From contig DAOQUL010000011.1 of assembly GCA_035341015.1 (NCBI GenBank), forward strand, positions 14,543-78,542: 64,000 bases of DNA, given 5' to 3'. This document shows positions 58,576-64,000 of this stretch, one piece after another. The notes under the pieces are model-generated. The model did no database searches and was not told where the DNA came from. It was given only the letters and a program-made list of their open reading frames with translations. The position numbers and the translations under genes are program-made. The stretch is from JAKQIM01 sp029557965. Its GTDB lineage: Bacteria; Chloroflexota; Anaerolineae; Anaerolineales; UBA4823. How positions within the stretch are numbered: the stretch's first letter is position 1; every line of letters starts with the position of its first letter.

Positions 58576-59433
58576 ATGTCTACCCCCTCCCAACCAACCA
58601 TACTTTCAAAATTCGATCTCAATGGGCGCGTCGCCATCGTCACCGGTGGGCCGGGCCTGCTGGGCAAGCAGTTCTGCCGCACCCTGGCTGAGGCCGGGGC
58701 CGCGGTGGTGGTTGCAGACCTCAATGCCGCCGCCTGCGAAACCCTTGCCGCGGCCCTGTGCCAGGATGGTTACCAGGCGGCAGCCGCCCCGACGGATGTC
58801 ACCCAGCCCGAATCGACCCAGGCCATGGTTGAGACGGCCCTCAGCAAATTTGGCCGCCTGGATATCCTGGTCAACAGCGCAGCCCTCGACCCCAAGTTCG
58901 ACCCCGAGGCACTGGCAGAGATGGCAAAGCGCGGTGCTGTCTCGGGCGCTTTTGAAGATTACCCGCTTGAAGCCTGGAAATCTGCCTTAGATGTCAACCT
59001 GACCGGCATGTTCTTGTGCTGCCAGGCTGCTGTTCGCCCCATGCTGGCCCAGGACAAGAAAGGCTCCATCATCAACATCTGCTCAACTTACGGCCTGGTG
59101 GCCCCTGACCAGCGTCTTTACCTGCGCGATGGGCAGCAAACCGCCTTTAAGCCCATCTACTACTCGGTCACCAAAGCCGGTGTGCTTGGCCTGACCCGCT
59201 ACCTGGCAACCTATTACGCCGGCACCGACCTGCGCGTAAACTGCCTGACCCCCGGCGGCGTATTCAACAACCACGACGAGGTCTTTCTCAAGGCTTATTC
59301 GGCCCGCACCGTGATGGGCCGTATGGCCAGGCAAGACGAAATGAACGGCGCTCTGCTCTTCCTGGCATCCGATGCGTCATCCTATATGACCGGCAACAAC
59401 GTGGTTGTTGACGGTGGATGGACAGCCTGGTGA
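58576..59433 (+). CDS. SDR-family oxidoreductase (PtmA-like)
   Basis: A 285-residue classical SDR: VAIVTGGPGLLGKQFCRTLA, DILVNSAALDP, IINICSTYGLVAPDQ with the Ser region, and KPIYYSVTKAGVLGLTRYLA with Tyr-x3-Lys, ending MTGNNVVVDGGWTAW. Its position before a cytidylyltransferase and a NeuB is like PtmA in flagellin glycosylation clusters. The substrate is likely a sugar intermediate. The next gene begins within or just at its stop. Confidence 0.82.
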   Translation: MSTPSQPTILSKFDLNGRVAIVTGGPGLLGKQFCRTLAEAGAAVVVADLNAAACETLAAALCQDGYQAAAAPTDVTQPESTQAMVETALSKFGRLDILVNSAALDPKFDPEALAEMAKRGAVSGAFEDYPLEAWKSALDVNLTGMFLCCQAAVRPMLAQDKKGSIINICSTYGLVAPDQRLYLRDGQQTAFKPIYYSVTKAGVLGLTRYLATYYAGTDLRVNCLTPGGVFNNHDEVFLKAYSARTVMGRMARQDEMNGALLFLASDASSYMTGNNVVVDGGWTAW

Positions 59434-60068
59434 TCCAGCCCAATTACGCCCGGCCGAGCGTCCCGGGCGATATCTGCATCTTGCTCGAATCAGACGACCC
59501 TGCCGAGATCGACGCCGTACAGCAGCGGCAGGCAGGTTTGCAGCAGGTCTACGCTGGCAATGCAGTGCTGCCCGTTCACCAAACCTGCCAGCGCCTGGAG
59601 GTTCGTAGCTCACAGGCCCTGGAGGGGTTGATCAAACGACTGCACGCCTTCTGCGAACGAGTGCCGGTTTCTTTGCCCACCCTCACGGCCGCCGCGCTCA
59701 CCCCGCTTTACTCCGGTTACCGCCAGGGCTATATCCTGAAGTGGGATACGCAGGATATCAAAGAGCTTGCCACCGATGAGCATCAGCGCCGCTTTGCTGC
59801 CGCGCTGGAGCAGGCCATCCAGGGGGAGGGCATCACCATGCTCTACCCGGCAGGATGGGTCTCAACCTTGATCACTGCCCTGGAAGGCATCTCGCCCCCA
59901 GAACAGGATGAACCTCGCCTGCTGGACCAAACCTATCCGCTTTTTACGCCGCGCCTGCTTTCTGTTTCTCGGTTGGTTCAAAAACCGGTCGGCAACGCCA
60001 GCATAAAAACCGCGATTGGCTACCAACTCTTAGCCAAGATCCCCTTGAAAACAAACGGTCACCGATGA
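59418..60068 (+). CDS. Protein of unknown function, possibly degenerate 2H phosphoesterase-like
   Basis: A 216-residue protein. GDICILLESDDPAEIDAVQQ followed by VLPVHQTCQRLEV resembles the first half of 2'-5' RNA ligase / 2H phosphoesterases (an H-x-T motif after the first strand), but I cannot find a second H-x-T, so if related it is degenerate. Its context, sandwiched between the SDR and the NeuA fusion, suggests a role in the same pathway. Start could be ATG 59418 or GTG 59430, which overlaps the SDR stop as GTGA. It overlaps the next gene by 4 bp. Confidence 0.5.
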   Translation: MDSLVIQPNYARPSVPGDICILLESDDPAEIDAVQQRQAGLQQVYAGNAVLPVHQTCQRLEVRSSQALEGLIKRLHAFCERVPVSLPTLTAAALTPLYSGYRQGYILKWDTQDIKELATDEHQRRFAAALEQAIQGEGITMLYPAGWVSTLITALEGISPPEQDEPRLLDQTYPLFTPRLLSVSRLVQKPVGNASIKTAIGYQLLAKIPLKTNGHR

Positions 60069-61393
60069 ATATACTTGCCCTGATCCCTGCCCGCGGCGGC
60101 TCTAAGAGCATTCCGCGTAAAAATATCCGTCTCCTCGCCGGGCACCCTCTCATTGCCTACAGCATTGCTGCAGGCTTACAATCGAGCCTGGTGACGCGCA
60201 CCATCGTCTCTACTGACGACGAGGAGATTGCCGAAGTGGCCCGCGCCTGCGGCGCCGAGACGCCTTTCTTACGCCCGGCTGAATTTGCTCAGGATACCAC
60301 CACCGATTTTCCTGTCTTCACCCATGCCCTGGGCTGGCTCAAAGAACACGAGGGCTATGTGCCAGATATCGTGGTCCAACTGCGCCCCACCTCGCCCATC
60401 CGTCCATCCGACTGCGTAGACCAGGCCGTTCAGATGCTGCTCGACCATCCGGCTGCCGATTCCGTGCGCGGCATCGTCCCCTCGGGGCAAAACCCCTTCA
60501 AAATGTGGCACGTAGACGAGGCAGGCCAGATGCGCCCCCTGCTGACCGTGCCCGGCCTGGATGAGCCTTACAATGCCCCGCGCCAGGCCCTGCCTCAAAC
60601 TTACTGGCAGACCGGGCACATTGACGCCATCCGCACCCGCACCATTCTCGAAAAAGCATCTCTCAGCGGGGGCACCATCCTGCCGCTGCATATCGACCCA
60701 CACTACACGATCGACATTGATACGCTGCGAGATTGGGAACGTGCCGAATGGATGATCACCAAGGGCTTATTTGCCCCACAAGAAGGGCTGCCAATGGTAA
60801 GACCTCTCGCGGCTGCCCAGGCAGGCGAAACCGAGCCTCAGCCTGCGGAAGAAGAAGCCTGCCCCATGGACTCATTGGGGCTGCCAGAAGAGCTTCGTTC
60901 ACGGCCCAAGGCTTTTCCACGCCCGCTTCCCCAGCATCCTGCCCTGGTAGTCTTTGATTTCGACGGTGTGATGACCGACGACCGGGTATGGGTAGACCAA
61001 GACGGGCGCGAAATGGTAGCCGCCAACCGCCGCGACGGCATGGGGATTGCCATGCTGCGTAAAGCCGGCATCCCTGCCGTGGTACTCTCGACAGAAGAGA
61101 ATCCGGTCGTTGCTGCCCGCTGCCGCAAACTGGGCCTGCCCATCCAACAAGGCCTCCAAGATAAGGCTGCCGCATTAAGCCAGCTGTTGGCTGAACGCCA
61201 GGTTGACCCGGCGCAAGTCGTGTACCTGGGGAATGATATCAACGATGTGCCCTGCTTCCCCATGGTAGGCTGTGCGGTAGTCGTAGCAGATGCCCACCCG
61301 GCGGCCTTTGACCAGGCCGATATGGTACTCTCTTATCCCGGCGGCCACGGCGCGGTGCGCGAGCTGTGTGACCTGCTCTGCTCACAACATTGA
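60065..61393 (+). CDS. neuA: Bifunctional CMP-nonulosonate synthetase and HAD phosphatase (NeuA-KdsC-like fusion)
   Basis: A 442-residue fusion. Residues 1-230 are a NeuA-type cytidylyltransferase: ALIPARGGSKSIPRKNIRLL, VSTDDEEIAEVA, VVQLRPTSPIRP and YWQTGHIDAIRT. Residues about 290-442 are a KdsC-like HAD phosphatase with Asp298-x-Asp300 (VFDFDGVMTDD), LSTEENPVVAARCRKLGL, and YLGNDINDVPCFPMVG. The linker is Pro/Glu-rich. The pairing implies dephosphorylation of a nonulosonate 9-phosphate coupled to CMP activation, as in KDN/sialate routes through phosphorylated intermediates. It is followed by neuB after 93 bp. Confidence 0.87.
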   Translation: MNILALIPARGGSKSIPRKNIRLLAGHPLIAYSIAAGLQSSLVTRTIVSTDDEEIAEVARACGAETPFLRPAEFAQDTTTDFPVFTHALGWLKEHEGYVPDIVVQLRPTSPIRPSDCVDQAVQMLLDHPAADSVRGIVPSGQNPFKMWHVDEAGQMRPLLTVPGLDEPYNAPRQALPQTYWQTGHIDAIRTRTILEKASLSGGTILPLHIDPHYTIDIDTLRDWERAEWMITKGLFAPQEGLPMVRPLAAAQAGETEPQPAEEEACPMDSLGLPEELRSRPKAFPRPLPQHPALVVFDFDGVMTDDRVWVDQDGREMVAANRRDGMGIAMLRKAGIPAVVLSTEENPVVAARCRKLGLPIQQGLQDKAAALSQLLAERQVDPAQVVYLGNDINDVPCFPMVGCAVVVADAHPAAFDQADMVLSYPGGHGAVRELCDLLCSQH

Positions 61394-61486
61394 ACGGAGC
61401 CCTGCGCTTCTTGACCAAAGCTAAAATCACCGGCGACGGTGAAACCCTCAACCCATGATTGTTTATTTAATTCAATAGGAGAACCT

Positions 61487-62419
61487 ATGACCCGCGAAAT
61501 AACCATCGGAAACCGAAAAATTGGCGATGGCCACCCCACCTACATTGTTGCTGAAATTGGTATCAACCACAACGGCAGCGTTGAGATTGCCCAGGGTTTG
61601 ATCGATGTGGCTGTAAAATTTGGCGTGGATGCCGTCAAATTCCAAAAGCGAACCCCTCTCTTGTGCGTGCCCCCTGAACAGCAAAACCACATGCGCGAGA
61701 CCCCTTGGGGGTATATCACTTACCTGGATTACCGCTACAAGGTTGAATTTGACGAAGCTCAATACCGCACGATTGATGATTACTGCAAGTTCAAGGGCAT
61801 TCCCTGGTTTGCATCGGTATGGGATGAAGAAGCGGTCGATTTCTTGGAAGCATTTGACCCCATTTGTTATAAGATCCCATCTGCTTCGCTGACCGATCAC
61901 AGGCTGCTGCGCCATGTGCGCAAAACAGGCCGCCCCCTGATCTTATCTACCGGCATGTCTACCATGAAACAGATCAAGGCGGCAGTGGCTGTGGTTGGCG
62001 AAGAAAACCTGCTCATCACGCATGCTACCAGCACCTATCCCTGCGAACCAGAAGAACTGAACCTGTCGGTCATCCGCACTCTGCGAGATACTTTTAACTG
62101 TCCAATCGGCTACTCTGGTCACGAGGTCGGTCTGATCCCGACCGTGGTGGCGGTTGCCATGGGCGCCTGCATGGTAGAGCGCCACGTCACCCTTGACCGG
62201 GCCATGTGGGGCGGTGACCAGGCGGCATCGGTGGAACCGGGCGGGGTTGAGCGGTTGGTCAAATACATCCGGGTGACCGAACAGGCTGTAGGCGATGGGG
62301 TGAAACGCGTATACGAGAGTGAAATGTCTTCGCTGCGCAAGCTGCGTCGCGTGGTTGGTGACGAACAAAGCGGGGCTTCTCCGGCTGCTCCAACTCAAAC
62401 GAATGAACGAAGTGGATAA
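61487..62419 (+). CDS. neuB: Nonulosonate synthase without SAF domain
   Basis: A 310-residue NeuB-family protein: HPTYIVAEIGINHNGSVEIA, GVDAVKFQKRTPLL, WFASVWDEEAVDFLEAF, YKIPSASLTDHRLL, ILSTGMSTMKQIKAAV, ITHATSTYPCEPEEL, GYSGHEVGLIP and VERHVTLDRAMWGGDQAAS. It ends after the barrel, so unlike the 45103 paralogue it lacks the SAF domain. An AGGAG five nt before ATG 61487 fixes the start. With the upstream NeuA-HAD fusion it forms module 2. The last gene overlaps it by 17 bp. Confidence 0.9.
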   Translation: MTREITIGNRKIGDGHPTYIVAEIGINHNGSVEIAQGLIDVAVKFGVDAVKFQKRTPLLCVPPEQQNHMRETPWGYITYLDYRYKVEFDEAQYRTIDDYCKFKGIPWFASVWDEEAVDFLEAFDPICYKIPSASLTDHRLLRHVRKTGRPLILSTGMSTMKQIKAAVAVVGEENLLITHATSTYPCEPEELNLSVIRTLRDTFNCPIGYSGHEVGLIPTVVAVAMGACMVERHVTLDRAMWGGDQAASVEPGGVERLVKYIRVTEQAVGDGVKRVYESEMSSLRKLRRVVGDEQSGASPAAPTQTNERSG

Positions 62420-64000
62420 CAAACAAGTTAAACCTAACGTAAGAACATACAGAAGGTTCTTGGAGATTGCTCGCCGGATCCGCGAAGCCACCTTGGTTTC
62501 TGGGTATGAGCGGGTGAACAGCCGGCGCATCGCCGACCTGGCCCGCCAGGTCAATGAACAAGCCATCCAACCCAAGGGCCGCCCGGTGGCTTTCGTCAAG
62601 CTTTCATCAGGCATTTTGAACCTCAACCTGAACAATGCCTTCCACTTGCTCACATCCCTGGCCTTGCAATTGCAGGACCAGCCGGTGGTTCACTTTGCCT
62701 GCCAGGCCGGCATGAGCCGCTGTGTGCTTGGGACAGACCGCGACCAACCACATAAACCACCACCCTGCACCGCCTGCCAGCGCCACACCCGGCGCATGCT
62801 GCACCAGCCTGCTCACTGGTTCCCTTACGCTGAAAACTCTGCGCTTGCTATCGCTGTGCAAAATTTGGGCCTTCCCGAATTATCCACTTTTCGTTATCCA
62901 CTTGAGTCGACACATGATGAACTACCGCTGGGCCAGATCGTTATCCCTTCTCTGCGCTGGATCCTGCGCTGTCATAACCTGGAGGATAATGAGCCAACCC
63001 GGTTCTTAATGCGCCAGTACATCCTATCGGCATACAATGTTGCGAAAGAGTTTGCGGCTTTCTTAGAGCAGACGAATCCCCGCATGGTCGTTGTCTTCAA
63101 TGGCATGTTCTACCCCGAAGCTGTTGCCCGCCGCCTGGCACTGGCCCGCGGCATCCCCTGCATCACACACGAGGTCGGCCTGCGCCCCTTCTCAGCTTTC
63201 TTCACCCCCGGTGAAGCCACGGCTTATCCGATGGATATCCCACCCGATTACGAATTGGATGAGGCTGAGAATGCCCGCTTGGATGCCTACCTGGAACAGC
63301 GCTTCCGCGGCAACTTCAGCATGGCGGGCATACGCTTTTGGCCCGAAATGCAAGGCCTGGACCAGGCTTTTGTAGATAAGTTGGCCAATTTTAAGCAAAT
63401 GGTTCCCGTCTTCACCAATGTGATCTTCGATACCAGCCAGGTGCACGCCAACACCATCTTCCCCGATATGTTCGCCTGGCTAGAGCATGTACTGGAATTG
63501 ATCCGGGCGCATCCCGAAACTTTTTTCGTGGTGCGCGCCCACCCCGACGAGACGCGCCCACAAAAAGAAAGCCGTGAGACCGTCCAGGCCTGGGCTGAAC
63601 ACCGGGGATTGAAGCAATTGCCCAATGCCATGTTCATTGCGCCATCCGAATACATCAGCTCATACGAAATGATCCAAAGATCCAAGTTTGTCATGGTCTA
63701 CAATTCATCCATTGGCCTGGAGGCTTCACTCATGGGGTCACCCGTGCTGTGTGCGGGCAAGTCACGTTACACCCCTTTCAATACCGTCTACCTGCCGCTG
63801 ACCGCTGAAGCTCACCGCCAGCAGGCCGAGGATTTCCTGGCGGCAGAAAAGGTGCCCCCCTCACCCGAGTTCATCGGTAACGCCCGGCGCGTGTTGTATT
63901 ACCAGCTTTTCCGCACCTCGCTTCCATTTGATACTTCCCTGGAAGCGCAGAAACTACCTGGTTTTGTCATTTTCAAAGCCGGGCTCGATTGGAAACAGCT
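62403..64000 (+). CDS. Surface-polysaccharide GT-B protein, 3' truncated by window edge
   Basis: At least 532 residues, open to the right edge. N-terminal region has VAFVKLSSGILNLNLNNAFH and a cysteine cluster (CTACQRH) at about residues 119-125. The donor half has FFVVRAHPDETRP, FVMVYNSSIGLEASLMGSPV LCAGK and RYTPFNTVYLP, the R-x-HP and N-S-S-x-G-x-E patterns of capsule-type transferases. It is the likely transferase of the CMP sugar made by module 2. ATG 62403 overlaps the neuB stop; a GTG at 62412 is an alternative. The frame is intact to 64000. Confidence 0.7.
   Translation, partial: MNEVDNKQVKPNVRTYRRFLEIARRIREATLVSGYERVNSRRIADLARQVNEQAIQPKGRPVAFVKLSSGILNLNLNNAFHLLTSLALQLQDQPVVHFACQAGMSRCVLGTDRDQPHKPPPCTACQRHTRRMLHQPAHWFPYAENSALAIAVQNLGLPELSTFRYPLESTHDELPLGQIVIPSLRWILRCHNLEDNEPTRFLMRQYILSAYNVAKEFAAFLEQTNPRMVVVFNGMFYPEAVARRLALARGIPCITHEVGLRPFSAFFTPGEATAYPMDIPPDYELDEAENARLDAYLEQRFRGNFSMAGIRFWPEMQGLDQAFVDKLANFKQMVPVFTNVIFDTSQVHANTIFPDMFAWLEHVLELIRAHPETFFVVRAHPDETRPQKESRETVQAWAEHRGLKQLPNAMFIAPSEYISSYEMIQRSKFVMVYNSSIGLEASLMGSPVLCAGKSRYTPFNTVYLPLTAEAHRQQAEDFLAAEKVPPSPEFIGNARRVLYYQLFRTSLPFDTSLEAQKLPGFVIFKAGLDWKQ

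Noticed and set aside
61413..61442. Promoter (TTGACC) or terminator hairpin (TCACCG-GCGA-CGGTGA) between neuA and neuB
   Set aside because: No -10 at a usable distance and no T run after the 6-bp stem.

Overview
The window looks like a single chromosomal contig from a moderately GC-rich bacterium, most likely a Chloroflexota member of the Anaerolineae type. This is inferred from gene content, not from a marker gene: stacked GAF/PAS histidine kinases, a Zn-ribbon release-factor-like protein beside a CbpA-type J protein, family 4 uracil-DNA glycosylase, a deazaflavin (F420)-type split-barrel protein and a very large surface-sugar locus. There is no rRNA, tRNA, CRISPR array, transposase, phage gene or plasmid gene. 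One scaffold gap of exactly 100 N lies at 36209-36308. Apart from it, no stretch longer than about 125 bases is without a gene.

Layout. 1-233: tail of a coiled-coil gene closed by a terminator. 311-2357 (minus): baeRF-like protein and DnaJ-like protein. 2492-6100 (plus): two adjacent receiver-GAF-kinase proteins with degenerate receivers; the first also lacks the phospho-accepting histidine. 6128-13433 (minus): a compact run of a membrane protein, a GAF kinase, endonuclease III, type II asparaginase, a degenerate metallo-beta-lactamase-fold protein and a GAF/GAF/PAS kinase, followed further upstream by holB (13507-14511). 14614-19233 (plus): UvrD/PcrA helicase, tsaE, tsaB, rimI and family 4 UDG.

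19254-64000 (plus) is one almost gapless surface-polysaccharide / glycoconjugate locus. It holds nucleotide-sugar enzymes (WbpA-like dehydrogenase with epimerase, Gmd and GDP-fucose synthase, PseB-like dehydratase with an RmlD-like reductase), two nonulosonate modules (45103-48660 and 58576-62419), a Wzx-like flippase and a Wzm/Wzt ABC exporter with a sugar-binding Wzt tail. It also holds several GT4, GT2 and capsule-type GT-B transferases, seven GT-C-like polytopic membrane proteins, methyltransferases, a PIG-L deacetylase and an EPS-type winged-helix regulator. The two export systems (flippase and ABC) suggest more than one glycan is made. Gene starts overlap the preceding stop (ATGA or TAATG) at many junctions, so much of the locus is probably translationally coupled.

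The most interesting signals are these. (1) Housekeeping genes repeatedly have a sigma70-type -10 box 6-7 nt before the start codon and no Shine-Dalgarno, which predicts leaderless mRNAs (dnaJ-like, 2492 kinase, holB, pcrA, tsaE). (2) A pseudo-kinase sits next to an apparently active kinase. (3) A NeuA-HAD fusion next to NeuB suggests a phosphorylated (KDN-9-P-like) nonulosonate route. (4) A 24-bp promoter-proximal palindromic element is shared by gmd and the regulator gene. (5) A UPF0104 gene appears to start at CTG behind a perfect Shine-Dalgarno. (6) Three 18-bp tandem repeats encode collagen-like Gly-X-Y in frame between two genes separated by a single TGA.
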